Assembly (NCBI GenBank): GCA_001972305.1
Contig: BDDD01002307.1
Location: 124,555-188,554 of the forward strand
Length of the DNA stretch: 64,000 nt
Direction of reading: 5' to 3'
Origin: Cephalotus follicularis
Taxonomy: Eukaryota > Streptophyta > Magnoliopsida > Oxalidales > Cephalotaceae
Shown here: positions 24,204 through 35,950 of the stretch, one piece after another
How positions within the stretch are numbered: the stretch's first letter is position 1
How the letters are laid out: each line of letters opens with the position of its first letter
The notes under the pieces: model-generated
Told to the model about the DNA's origin: nothing
The model's input: only the letters and a program-made list of their open reading frames with translations
Databases searched by the model: none
Position numbers and translations under genes: made by a program

Positions 24204-26056
24204 TCAGTCAAAAAGGAAAGGATATGTCTCTCTCATATCATCCTCGCGCTCCCAAGTGCACCCCACTGATCCATGATACTGCCATAGGACACTGACCAAA
24301 GGGATGGTATTGTTCCTTAATACTCTGATCTGTCGGTCAACAATCTGTATAGAAGTCTCTATAAACGATAAGTCAGGTTCTAGCTGAATATAACCATACT
24401 CAATGATGTGCGAAGGATCTCGAACATATTTCCTCAACTGAGAAACATGGAACACATCATGCACTCCCGACAATGCTGGAGGCAAGGAAAGCCTGTAAGA
24501 AAGTCGGTCAATCCGATCCAGTACCTCAAAAGGGTCCAATAAAACGAGGAGAAAGCTTCCCTTTCTTTCCGAATCTCATGACTCCTTTAGTGGGTGACAC
24601 TTTGAGGAAAACATGGTCACCAACACTAAATTCCAAGCCTCTGTGATGAACATTAGCATAGCTTTTCTGTCTACTATGTGCAACAATCAATCGGTCTCTA
24701 ATCAATTTCACTTTCTCTGCAGAAATCTGTACAATCTCTGGCCCCAAAATACTATTTTCACCGACCTGATCCCAACAAACTGGCGATCGACACTTCCTAC
24801 CATATAGGGCTTCATAGGGAGCCATCCGTATGCTCTCGTGATAACTATTTTTATACGAGAACTCAATCAAATGTAAGTAGTCATCCCAACCACCTCCAAA
24901 GTCGAGAACGCATGCTCAAAGCATGTCCTCTAATGTGTGAATGGTCCTTTCGGACAAACCATCTGTTTGGGGATGAAAAGAAGTGCTGAAACTCAATTCT
25001 GTACCCATAGCTACTTGTAACTTCCTCCAAAACCCGGAAGTGAAGCGAGAGTTTCGATCCGAAATAATGCTGACAGGAGCTCCATGTGCTTTAACAATCT
25101 CTTTCATGAACAAACTGGACAACTTTTCTCTAGAATAAGTCATCCGAATAGGTAAAAAGTGGGACGACTTTGTGAGTTGATCAACCACTAGCCATATACC
25201 ATCATGTCTGTCACGAGTCAGAGGTAACCCAAACACGAAATTCATGGTAATGTGCTCCCATTTCCACTCAGGAATGAGCAAAGGCTGAAGCAAGCCTGCC
25301 GGTCTCTGGTGTTCTGCCTTTACTTGCTGACAAGTGAGGCATCTTGATACAAATTCCGCGATTTCTCTCTTCATTCCAATCCACCAATAGCTAAGTTTTA
25401 GGTCATGACACATCTTTGTACTCCCTGGATGAACAGAGATACGAGATTTATGAGCTTGAGAAAGAAGCTCTTCCTTCAACTCGCTATCGGCTGGAATGCA
25501 AATTCTGTTCTTGTATCTCAATAACTCATCTGTAGATAGAAAGAAATCGGGTTTCAATCCCTCATCAATAGCAGTAACCACTTTCTGTAATTCAATATCC
25601 ACTATCTGTGCATCTCTAATCTGGTCAAGCAATGCAGGTTGCACATGTATATGGGAAAGAGTCATACAAGACGGCTTGCGACTCAATGCATCTGTAACAA
25701 CATTTGCTTTTCCAGGATGATATTCAATGTCACAATCATAATTATCAAGAAGCTCAAACCACCTTCTCTGTCTCATTTTCAATTCCTTCTGTGAAAAGAG
25801 ATATCTCAAACTCTTATGATCAGTGAAAACTGTGAACTTGGCCCAATAAAGGTAGTGGCGCCATTTTCCAAGAGCAAAGACAATGGCCACCAACTCCAAG
25901 TCATGCACTGGGTAGTTTTGTTCACGGGGTTTGATCTTTCTCAATGCATATGCAATCACTTTGCCATATTGTATAAGAACGCAACCAAGCCCCTTTCCAG
26001 AAGCATCGGTGTATACAACAAAGTCTTCGTTCCCATCTGGTAAGGCTAGGACAGGA
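24204..26056 (-). pseudogene. Chromovirus pol fragment (RNase H, integrase, chromodomain-like tail), C2
   Basis: On the minus strand: RNase H from [10 protein letters not shown] (about 26010) through FTDHKS; HHCC zinc site; integrase core; tail ending DDMRETYPFLFD at 24204. The first integrase catalytic Asp, MDFV in C1, is MNFV here. A stop follows LEDML near 24916 and there is a frameshift near 24530, giving three ORF pieces. The RT FIDD region has been deleted; the upstream end joins LTR sequence at 26056/26057. Non-functional. Confidence 0.92.
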
Positions 26057-28379
26057 TGGAATTCAGTACAATGTATGCATGAACAGTACAAAAGGGAATT
26101 CGGGTCGTCACACTTTCTTTGGACATGTTGTCATATAATGTCCTTTCTCTAGACATATGGAACACGTACGTTTCTTTTTTTCCTTCTGACTGTTCATCTG
26201 CCCGGATGGAATTCGTGAAGCAATCTTTGGACGACCCTTGGTTCTCACTACTTGTGGGTCTTGAATGGATATCCCAGGCATGTTGGAACCAATTACAGTA
26301 TAACCAACTTCACTGCGAATACTATCAGGAGGCACAAACTGGTTGTTAGTCAAACACAACTCATCAAACTTACCCATGAAACCATTCAACCAAGAACGAT
26401 ATTCGTTATATGTGGCAGTTGAACTTGATGCTTTATGTGCAGCTTTGGTGGCTAGTGTTGTAAGACTCCATTCCATAATTGGAGTTACCGTATTCTCATT
26501 TTCTTTGCTTGTAGAAACTCCACTCTCCATTATATACCTAGCACCGATGGTCCACCTCTTCAGCATATACTATTCGGGGATGACAGTAAGATGCCTCTCC
26601 TGCATAATCCTTTGGATATGTTTGCAAAAGTATCCCTCGGTCTCAAACTTCGCACATTCACATTTGAGAGTCACACCATGAGATTCATCGTACACAACGG
26701 TCCACCATTTCCTCTTATCCTCATCCCATAGCCCCACAATATATGTTGTGGCAGCATCGTGGTCACTGACAATCTCAAACCAACAACTCACACTCTCATG
26801 GAGCTCCGCGTGAAACAACTTGAACATTATTATTGTATAACCATCTGCAACTGTTTTCTCAAATGGAAAGCTGGTTATTAACTTAGGTTTTGAATTCATT
26901 GTTTGATAATCCTTCCGTTCTTCTGCCTGAAGACGCGACACCAATGCTCTATTATATTGTTCAACAAATTCAGGCAAGTGAGTGTTGGAATTCATAAACC
27001 CATCAAATCAAAAAAAGAATTGATGCTTTCACTCCGTCCGATGGATGTCATACCGGCAACAAAAGTATCTTTGAGAAAAGCGGGGACCCAGTGAAGTACG
27101 TAAGTCCCACATTCTTGTAAGCCAACTGTCAACTTGTAAACCATATTTTTCAACCAAAGCTTGCCATCTTATCTCACTTTTACTCACATTTCTGCTATGA
27201 AACCATTTTCTATAATCACTTGAGAACTCACTGTTATCATCCCGTATTGCATAAACATTTTCCACAAGATGCTTATGAATATGCCATGAGAAAAACCGAT
27301 ATCGGGTATTTGGGAATACTCTCCAAATTGCATTACACATCATTCCATCCATATCGGTAATAATTGCTCCTAGAGCTTTATCTAACATGCAAGATAACCA
27401 GTGTTGGAATAACCACACAAATGTCTCCTGCGTCTTATCTGCTAGCAATGCACACCCAAAAAGGATAGACTGTTTGTGATGATTAACCCCGGTAAATGAG
27501 GCGAAAGGCATCATAAACTTATTTGTTTTATAAGTGACATCAAACACAATAACATCACCGAAAACAAAGTATTCTTCTCTTGACCTTGCATCTGCCCAAA
27601 ACATAGACCGAAAGGTGCCATCACTGTCATACTTAGTAGCAAAATAGAAATTATGATCTACTCTTATTTGTTCCATGAAATGCATAGCTACTAAGTACCC
27701 TTCCCTCCCAACATTATTCATCCTTTGCTTTCTTAAATGACTTACCACGAGATCCGTAGTGATCTCAGTTATATTACCCGTGGTATTAATGGCTTTTGTA
27801 ATTGCAGATGGCCCCATACCACAACTATGTAGTTGTTCCATCAAGTCCTTGGCAACAGAAATTTTATGCGATACATTATGCGAACGGTGCTTTTTGGTTC
27901 TCCTTGGCGTGTCAAGAGTGTGGATGTGTTCTTCTACAAATCCTGACACAACCCACTTCCCATGTTTTTTTCCAACGTACATTTAAGCTTGCCATACACC
28001 CAGCTCTTGTTTCACGGCACCGGCTCACAACTTCACTTCCGTCCTCTTTTTCTTTGTTCTTTGTTGTCCAACCCGCTTTGTCACATACAAATTTCTTCCA
28101 TATCAATTCCCTTGTAGCCGAAGACTTACTACTTGAGGATCTCCTTATTCCAAATCCTTTGTGCAATGCATAACAGTTATAAAAATTATAGACATCATCA
28201 AGATTATCAAACTCCTGATTGAGATAAGGCTTCTCAACAAGCGATGTTCCTTCACTTCCCTTGTCATTACTCTGCTCATCAACTAAAGGTTCAATAACAT
28301 TATAGCCCCCACCCTCACCAATTTGTGACAAAAAATCACGGGGGTCACAAGAATACTCATAATTCCCCATATCCATCAT

Positions 28380-28966
28380 TCAATAAAACAATTCTGTCAA
28401 TATAACATAATTGCATAAAATTAGAAGCGAACTTATGGTATCCTATGCGAAAATGACATCACAAAAACACTGTTAATAACCAAAATTATATATCAAGTAA
28501 ATAATCAACAGATTGGAAATGCAAAATATTTGAAACCCTATAAATGACCTACATGTCAAAAAAAGAAAGATAAAATCTATAAAATCTACTTCAACTCCCT
28601 CCATTGGCATGCAAAACATATCTAAAGAGTTAAAGGCCGTGTTACTCTTCTCATAAACTATTGCATTCCATAATTCAATACCATCTTAAACCTAGAATTT
28701 AATCGAAGTTAATCAACAAAAACCAAGGGTCCAATAAAAGAAAAAAGTGAACTACAATTATGACTTGACAATAAAACCACCAAGAAGAATCAAGTTATGA
28801 TAAATATACTATACTGTAGTTCTTGTGCTAAAAGCTTCACATCCTCTGGTGTAAGAGAAGGTTTATTGCCTTCAGTTGTTAAAATCATTTTCAATTTACC
28901 ATAAATATACTCTCAAGATTAGGATTAGTTGTTACAAACATATCTCTGTTTTTGTGGTATACTTAA
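28380..28966. other. Gene-free upstream flank of FAR1-type copy B
   Basis: The first 20-30 bp match the copy A flank, then the two diverge. AT-rich, no ORF, and no CT leader or terminal hairpin like that of copy A, so this copy may have lost its 5' end. Confidence 0.5.
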
Positions 28967-29599
28967 TGTAACGCCCCAAACCGCAAGGGTCAACCCCCAA
29001 GGTTTGATGCGCTACTAACAGTATCATTCATTTAATATTCAGCGAAAATTAAAAACTTTCAGCAATATAATAATGCATGCGGAATAAATCTAATTAAATA
29101 TTATTACGTGGATAAACCCAGTGTTATACAATACTGTTAATAAAAGCTCTGCCACATGTCGGCAGGTCAATAAATACAATATTCAAAAATATAAATAAGT
29201 CGGTCGTCGATCTGCTGTGGAGGAGACTCACCCGGGGCTTCAATCCTCGGCTAGCTGCGAAGCTCCACCTGTACCTGACCCATTACATTAAGATGCAATG
29301 GGTCAGCGACCACTGGTCGTGTAGGAACTACAGCCCACGCATGTATGGAGATGCAGATGTAGCAGGCAATATGCAATGCAAATGAGAGATGCAATATATG
29401 TATAACAGTATAATCCAATCAATGAACAGTCAAAGACAGTATCACACAAACATATACAAGCAGAGGAGAATAAATGTGCATGCCTGCATAATCCTTAGCA
29501 TCATTATTATCCTTTATTCCCGGACTACTCTACTCGAATCATACATAAAATCATATCACAGAGGAGTCTAGTCCGGTCATCCTATAGTCGGGTCAGTAT

Positions 29600-29850
29600 A
29601 CATGGTTCACCTTTAGGATCACCAGCCCGTGGAATTCTCCTCCGGTTCACCTGCTGAGCGGTTCACCCTTTGCTCACCTGCTCGCGGTTCACCCCTTGGA
29701 TCACCAGCCTTGGCGGAATTCACCCTTAGGTTCACCATTGGCGGTTCGCCCGAGGATCACCTGCCTCGCGGAGTTCACCCCGTAGGTTCACCTGCTCGGC
29801 GGAATTCTCCCCTGTTGGGCTCACCAGCTCGGGACCATTTATCTAAGTCT
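29600..29850. repeat. Degenerate GTTCACC-type repeat field
   Basis: Recurrent (G)GTTCACC and GGATCACC(AG/TGC) words separated by 15-35 bp, with GCGGAATTC between several of them. Units are too diverged for a fixed period. The ORF across it is Pro/Ser/Gly-rich by repetition only. Confidence 0.75.
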
Positions 29851-30699
29851 TTTCCTTTTTCGTTTTATTTCCTAATTCCATTTCCTTCTTAGCTTATTTT
29901 CCTTTCTAATCTTTGGCTTTCTTAAGCCATTTCATAGGCCAGATCAGGGCTCACCATTGTGCAGGGCATTTCCCTTGCACAAGGTTCGCCTCAAACGTGT
30001 CTGACGCATGCATAGTCCTATCCTTTGCTTAATCCTTGCACTGCCCAGCCACATAAGCATATAAATGCATATCTATTCATTAATTAACAAATGCATGCAG
30101 GCAATATCACTCTCCATGCATGTACAATCATGTGCTGAGGACGCATGCGTCACTTTAAAATATCTGCCCGAGGACACATACAACGCCAAAGAATATTGTC
30201 TTCTTCTTCATGCACACTTAGTGCAAACTGGCTTCATGGCGAGGTGGTGCATGGCCTACTGTTCCAGGACGCACGGCTTGCATGCTTGGAGCGTTATTGC
30301 TGGCTCCTCAGCGCATGCACGATCAGTACCCATGCATGAAGTGCTAGGGTACTATTCACCTTATGGAGACGTACTGTCTGCTTAGCATGCATGGGCAATG
30401 GTTGCATGGCACAGGAGGGAGCTCATGACATTCCATTATAAGCTCGGCACTTCAGGTGCATGGATCCTTGGACACGCCCTTGTGGTGGATAGCCATGCTC
30501 GTTGGCTCAAGTGATTAAGCCATTCTCGGTGCGCATGGCGCATGGTGCAGTGAAATGGCATGACTGAGCCTTCAAAGGCATGGCAGAGGAACGACACATG
30601 CACAGAGGGCATGCTCGGATCTCGCTAGCGTAAAGCCTGGTGCGTGCACGGCGGCCATGGCACACCTTCGGCACCTAACAGAGGACAACGCGTGGCGCA

Positions 30700-31200
30700 G
30701 TGGTATCCTCGGCACATGATCAGAGGAAGCTCGCATGTGTGGTGCTATATGGCAGAGGAGAGCTCACACAGTAGGGGACAATCTCACATGGTAGGGGAGA
30801 GCTCTCATCATGGTGCCCTATAGTCGGATACATGCGCCAGAGGGAGCTTGACACTATAGCAGAGGATAGAGAGCCCGACATGTTCCCAGGATAGAGCCTA
30901 GCGCCATTACTCAGAAAACCTCTGCTCCTCGAGCGCATAACAGAGGAGGACCATAGATGGCGCACCTTGGACATCCAGCAGAGGGGAGCTTGGCGCATGC
31001 TTGGTGGAGGATGTCGTGAGCACGGCAGAGACCGGTACATGCCTAGAATGCATGCTGGCTCGTGACGCGAGCTCTGGTGCGTAGCCGAGGAGCGCTCGCG
31101 AGTTACAACGCTAATGACAGAGGATAACGCTTTGGCGCTGTGCAACCTGGTGTGCATACAGAGAACGACTCAAGCATGCTCGACTCGTGGCCACTAGCTG
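30700..31200. repeat. Degenerate GCAGAGGA/GGAGAGCTC repeat field
   Basis: Many copies of (G)CAGAGGA followed by (G)AGCTCGCATG-like text, period about 40-60 bp, high GC relative to its surroundings. The opposite-strand ORF at 30720-31157 is Ser-rich low-complexity sequence and has no recognisable domain. Confidence 0.6.
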
Positions 31201-31795
31201 GGACGTGGTGATGTACAACGCGTACGCCGTTGGTTTGGTGGTTGTAGCGCTCTAAGCTACTGCGCCCATGGGTGTATGTAGACAGTGCAGAGCTTCTTAT
31301 TCCCAAGTCGGCTACAATGCACTAATGCATTCCCTATGCATGTCCTCGGCACAAAGACAGCAGGATGCATTCTACGGTGCTCGGCTCACAATATTGCAAG
31401 TGTAAAACACCTGCAGAGGAACCTTGGCCACATTGCTCACAGGACGTGCGCAGAGCAACGTTCAAGCGCCATACACCTCCTTGTACACAGTTTCATGCTA
31501 CCATAATTATATACATATATCTAAGACACGCGACCATCTAAGCAAAATAGTATAACATCCACTACGTCTGACGCAGAGGATCAAAATACACAATCTATTA
31601 CTCACTCATTCAATATCTTATCTCCCAGCATATATTATCTACAGTAAATACCAGGACTGAGTAGGCAGTAGTACCTACCTGGAATTGGAGAGCTCTCTCC
31701 TTCTCTGCTTCCTCCTCCTTTGCTCCTTATCATTGCTTCTTCTTCTTAGCTACTTCACTTCACCGTGGCATCTCTTTATCTTTTTCACTCAACAA

Positions 31796-32723
31796 AAGCT
31801 CAGCCTATTCCGTCGATCGTTTCATTTATTGTATTGTATTGACCCGCTGACGAGCGGTATTGATTGTTGCTCCCTTTATGGTCGAGCTTACCGATTGTTG
31901 CTCCCTGACGGTCGAGCTTACCAATTGGTCCCTTTATGGTTGAGCTTACTGTATTGACTCACATAGGCTGGAAGATCTATGAGTTCCAGACCTGATCAAT
32001 CTGGAAACCGTAGATAGATCTCCCACCCTTTTTGAAGGACTACCTTCCGTGGGACTGATCACCACTAACCGATTGACATTGTATTTACCCGGTCGCATGC
32101 TCTATAGGATATTGATTGATTGATTGGGTGTTTCATACACCACCTCTGAGTGTCTGTCATTGGTTGATTGTTATTGATCCTATTCGTATGCTCTGTTGGG
32201 CCATTGTCATACGGATAGTCTGATCGCCAATTGTACATGTACATTTTCCATGTCATGCATTGATATTATACACCGCAAATTGTTATTGTATAAATTGTCA
32301 CCGATATTACACATTTTACATGCATACATGCTGCATGGGGTTTCTGCTTAGCCAGTGTGGCAAACCCCATCATTGAGGTGGGGCTGTGTTGTACCTTTGT
32401 GTGCTGCATAGGTAGGGTAGCAGGTAGCAGTGAACAGAAGTACTAAGTACCGTTGATCACATGACTACTTGGACGCCGAGGAGTTGGTTTTGAGCGATTT
32501 GAGTGTTTTGTTTTGAAAGATTGTTAATGCTTTGAAAAGACTTGTATTGTAAAGGAATTGTATCGTATGTATGGATCAGTGTTTTGTTTCTTCCGCAACT
32601 GATATATATATATTGCAAAGTTTTAAGTTTTTTCGCATTTTATATTGCTAGTCCCGACCATTGTATTGTATATTGGACTGAGCGTAATGCCACGTGTCCG
32701 CCCTGCGGGCGCGGGGTGTTATA
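31796..32723 (+). mobile_element. Chromovirus-family LTR fragment, 5'-truncated
   Basis: Reverse complement of the 3' half of the C1/C2 LTR, ending GGGGTGTTATA at 32723 (ACA in intact copies). Shares the block containing CATGCTCTATAGGAT and the run to the LTR end. It meets family A LTR sequence at 32724 with no spacer. Confidence 0.82.
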
Positions 32724-33540
32724 GGAACCGAAACGGATCACACCTACGCGGATAACAGAGTTGAAAAGCTATCAGAAACTGGTGGTCGGAGGCCGCCGGC
32801 GTGTGGGCCCAGGCGCCATCGCTGGCCGGAGTGTTCAGCCATGAGCGGTCCCCGGTCAGCCTCAGAGGTCCCATCTGGAGCGTCGGAGGTCAGGGAGCGA
32901 CGCCAGGAGTTCGAATCTGGGCTCACCTTGCCGTGACGATCACCGGAGATGCCGGATCGACGCAAAACAGAGGCGGAGAGAGAAAGGCTCGTTGCGGGCA
33001 CACGACGCGGTTGCCGGCGCCGGGGTGGGGTGCGGCGTGTTCGGGAGGCAAAGGTGGTTCGACAGGTACCTTCGCCGACGTCAGTTCGACAGTGACGCCG
33101 GCGGAAGAAGGAAAAAGGCAGAGAGTGAACATGAGAGATGAGAGAGAAATGAGGAGAGAGAGAGAGAGGGAGAGAGAGAGAGAGAGAGAGAGAGGCAGAA
33201 TGGGATAATTTTGGCATTTTCCCATTATATATATAAATTCAACCAAAACATATTGGGTTTTTGTCCAGAATTTAACTGATACGGACATAAATTGGATGTT
33301 TAGGACATACCACTTTGCTTATTTTCTGAAATCAGCAGTCTTTTCGGTAAAATATCATTCAATTTATCGTAAAAAATATTTATTTGTTATGCAGAAAAAT
33401 CATCAGGATAAATCATTAAAATTTGTTAATGTCATGATGCATATGTAAAGAAAACCTAAAAAACATACCAACAGCTAGACAGATAGGCATAAGCCACATA
33501 GGCTCACAGACACAGACCGTACTAGGATACGGATGTCACA
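32724..33540 (-). mobile_element. Family A LTR fragment (A5), 5' part of a 3' LTR
   Basis: Minus-strand start TGTGACATCC at 33540; runs through TATA-like sequence (about 33225), GA/CT tract (33151-33194) and the GC-rich block, then stops at 32724, equivalent to about 5890 in A2. Preceded on the minus strand by a polypurine tract and internal DNA, so it was a 3' LTR. The ORFs on both strands of the GC-rich block are not conserved among family A copies. Confidence 0.85.
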
Positions 33541-34264
33541 AACATATCCCCCTTAACAGAATTTCGTCCCCAAAATTTATAGAACTCCAAAGGTTGGAAA
33601 GATTTTAGCACTTGTCTCATAAGATAAAACAGAAAGATCGAACTCATAACAACTTTTCATCAATACAGAAATCAGATTAACCAAGAATTTTGACAATCAC
33701 TTTTATTCGCATCAGAACTATTCACATCTCATTATTAGATTTTGACACCATAACCTGAAAAGTTTTTCTCCAAGCATGATTCACAAGGTATCTTGACTCG
33801 CAAGACTTTATCAATCAGAAACCTCAATTCATTCATTAAACATATCATGCAAAACTTTAAGTCATGAATACAGATCCTTAACAGACATTTAATCAGAAAA
33901 TTACAGCACAATCCTCAACATTACCAGATTCATAACCATGCAGAAACTACAGAAAACTTATAACTTGCTCCATCAAGAGAATCATGTCATTATTCATAAC
34001 ATATCACTAGAACTCAAGCATTTTCATCATCTAGGAACTTCAATTTAATATGAAAATTCAATCATACCGAAACCTTAAAAAAGTACTAAGGATCCTTAAT
34101 AGTCACGAAATCAGCAGAATTCATACTGCAATCATCAGTATCACATAAGTATATCAAGAACCTTACTAATATATTACCACTTTACAGATCCTTATTTCCA
34201 ATCATCAAGCATAAGATTAGGTATCTCTTTGAAAAGCATATCCAGCCTACAGATCATAAGCAAT
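33541..34264 (-). mobile_element. Internal remnant of a family A gypsy element with polypurine tract
   Basis: Directly upstream (minus) of LTR A5 stands AAGGGGGA (33554-33547), preceded by GGGGACGAAATTCTG, the wording commonly found at the end of plant Ty3/gypsy internal regions. The remaining ~700 bp is AT-rich and non-coding. This is the evidence that family A repeats are gypsy LTRs. Confidence 0.7.
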
Positions 34265-34708
34265 TCGCCGACGTCAGTTCGGCAGTGACACCGGCGGCAA
34301 AAGGAAAAAGGCAGAGAGTGAACGGGAGAGATGAGAGAGAAACGGGGAGAGAGAGAAAAATGCAAAATGGGATAATTTTGGCATTTTCCCATTATATATA
34401 TAAATTCAACCATAACAGATTGGGTTTTTGGTCCAGAATTTAACTGATACGGATAAAAAATGGATGTTTAGGACATACCACTTTACTTATTTTCTGAAAT
34501 CAACAGTCTTTTCGGTAAAATATCATTCAATTTACAGTAAAGAACATTTATTTGTTATGCAGAAAAATCATCAGGATAAATCATAAAAAATTATTAATGT
34601 CATGATGCATATGTAAAGAAAAACAGAAAAACAGACCAACAGCTAGACAGACAGACAGAAGACACGTAGGCTCACAGACACAGACCGTACTAGGACACGG
34701 ATGTCACA
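34265..34708 (-). mobile_element. Family A LTR fragment (A6), 5' part of a 5' LTR
   Basis: Minus-strand start TGTGACATCC at 34708; collinear with A5 to the GC-rich block, where it breaks at 34265 into internal DNA. The short GA tract here is decayed compared with A5. With A5 and 33541-34264 it forms one heavily deleted element. Confidence 0.8.
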
Positions 34709-35094
34709 AATATGCTGGATAGTCTTAGATGTTTGATCACTTAAAATCGACATACTTACGATTTATATTTTATAAATTCAGCCGTTATATTTTATAATTT
34801 ATACACATAGATCATATTTATCAATTTTCAAGCTAATTGAATATTTCCAACTATTACGATTTTGTATAACAATTTGGACCGTTATAATACATGAAAAAAT
34901 TGGCTTAACCGTTACAATTGTTATATAAAAATGAAATAGTTAGAGAATTTTAATTCTCTTCAAAATTGATATATATGATCTACACATATTGATTATCATA
35001 TCCAATCAGACTTTTAAAATATAAATATAAGAACGTCAATTTGAAGTGATCCAACAACTATGTACGATTCAACACGTCCTACCCGCCCCACACA

Positions 35095-35186
35095 CACACA
35101 CACAAACACGCGCGTGCACACGCACACAATCGTTGTATCCCCACACACACAAACACGCGCGTGCACACGCACACAATCGTTGTATC
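35095..35186. repeat. Tandem duplication, 2 x ~47 bp, CA/CG-rich
   Basis: Two copies of a CACACACACAAACACGCGCG... unit, each ending CAATCGTTGTATC (35139 and 35186). Confidence 0.92.
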
Positions 35187-35672
35187 TGATATTCTACTAA
35201 TATAGATGAATAATGCAAAATTTTAAATTAATCGGATATCTGTAGATACTATATTGAATATGATCATATTTTATTATTTATGGGTAAATTATAGAACGAT
35301 TAAACTTTTCAATCGGATAATTATAGATATTATGTTGAATAAGATAATATTTTATTGTTTATAAGTAAATTATAAAACGATTAGAATTTTCATCTGGAAA
35401 ATGAAATAATTAGAGATATTCAATTAACTTAACATTTGCATGCATCGGTTGGATTTAAAAAATAATATTCAGAAGTACGGTAATTAGTGTGATATTGCAC
35501 ATTGGATTTGAAAAATAATACGATAATTAAGGTGACTATACACCTAAGTTTGGTGTAATATCACCCCATAATTAAATATCTCTAATTATTTCATTTCTAG
35601 ATGAAAAGTTTAACCGTTCTATAATTTACTTATATATAATAAAATATTAATTTATTCAATATAATATTTATA

Positions 35673-35778
35673 AAAATCTAATAGATTTAAAAATTTACGT
35701 AAATAATTTATATTAATAAAATATTAAAATCTAATAGATTTAAAAATTTACGTAAATAATTTATATTAATAAAATATT
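35673..35778. repeat. Tandem duplication, 2 x 53 bp, AT-rich
   Basis: Units 35673-35725 and 35726-35778 look identical. Each starts AAAATCTAATAGATTT and ends AATAAAATATT. Confidence 0.93.
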
Positions 35779-35846
35779 AAATGTAATTATATCCATCTTT
35801 CGAATGCAAGCAGTTTGACTCGTTAAAACGAAATACAAAAATGGAG

Positions 35847-35851
35847 AAAAA
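35847..35851 (-). terminator. Pol III terminator of tRNA-Arg
   Basis: Run of five T on the minus strand, 26 nt past the discriminator base. Short T-runs end RNA polymerase III transcription. Confidence 0.6.
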
Positions 35852-35877
35852 CCCTCACTAAGAAAGACACAACTATA

Positions 35878-35950
35878 CGCGCCAGGTAGGGGTCGAACCT
35901 ACGACCTTCTGCTTAGGAAACAGACGCTCTATCCACTGAGCTACAGGCGC
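35878..35950 (-). tRNA. tRNA-Arg (anticodon CCU)
   Basis: 73 nt on the minus strand, no intron. Acceptor GCGCCTG pairs with CTGGCGC except a U-U at 6:67. D arm GCTC/GAGC; anticodon stem TCTGT/GCAGA with loop TTCCTAA, so anticodon CCU reads AGG; T arm GTAGG-TTCGACC-CCTAC; discriminator G; CCA not encoded. Box A-like (TAGCTCAGTGG) and box B (GGTTCGACCCC) sequences are intact. It matches the standard plant nuclear tRNA-Arg(CCU) as I remember it. Confidence 0.95.

Larger units (their letters stand above)
21760..26112 (-). mobile_element. Chromovirus C2, internally deleted element with perfect TSD
   Basis: Flanked by CTTTC on both sides (21755-21759, 26113-26117) within copy B of the FAR1-type gene. 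The minus-strand order is a 5' LTR stub of about 56 bp (26112-26057, starting TGTGACGACC), then directly RNase H/integrase (26056-24204), polypurine tract, and a full 3' LTR (24150-21760). Most of the 5' LTR, gag, protease and RT are gone, yet both element ends are present, so the deletion followed integration (or the deleted form was copied as such). Confidence 0.92.
21575..28379 (-). pseudogene. FAR1-type Mutator-like transposase, copy B, split by chromovirus C2
   Basis: Minus-strand pieces: 28379-26113, 21759-21750 and last exon 21652-21575 (ending HMSYEDDNVSNESGGEE...QHY). Domains: acidic N-terminus; FAR1 DNA-binding domain with the zinc ligands visible (FVCDKAGW, RAGCMASL, and FVEEH-x-HTL); MULE core with FDVTYKTN and IITDMDG; SWIM finger CECAKFETEGYFCKH at about 26650; basic linker; zinc knuckle [14 protein letters not shown] at about 26120. 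Breaks: one extra T in the T-run at 27967, a 1-nt insertion near 27098, a 5-nt insertion near 27008, one extra G near 26578, and the C2 insertion with TSD CTTTC. Only about 10 bp of the zinc-knuckle exon lies beyond the insertion. More complete than copy A, with independent lesions. Autonomous FAR1/Jittery-type elements encode the active form. Confidence 0.9.
28967..31795 (-). mobile_element. Probable LTR or LTR fragment, minus orientation
   Basis: Low-coordinate edge TGTAACGCCCC (28967) is a typical inverted LTR 3' end (…GGGGCGTTACA), the same type as the start of O1. The interior has no conserved ORF but holds two degenerate repeat fields (29620-29850 and 30700-31200). The minus-strand start and a TSD were not found; the right side meets chromovirus LTR sequence near 31796. 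Class is therefore uncertain. Confidence 0.45.
34709..35877. repeat. AT-rich MITE-like repeat fragments
   Basis: Gene-free. 35190-35480 and 35540-35670 are similar in opposite orientation (AATTAGAGATATT, TTATAGAACGATTAAA and their complements), giving an overall inverted-repeat layout. Related fragments lie at 10540-10840 and 11930-12200. Precise ends not resolved. Confidence 0.5.

Noticed and set aside
32744..33288. Long ORFs on both strands in the GC-rich block of A5 (similar ones in A1 to A4)
   Set aside because: Frames are not conserved between family A copies, and the block is the transcribed-leader type region of an LTR.
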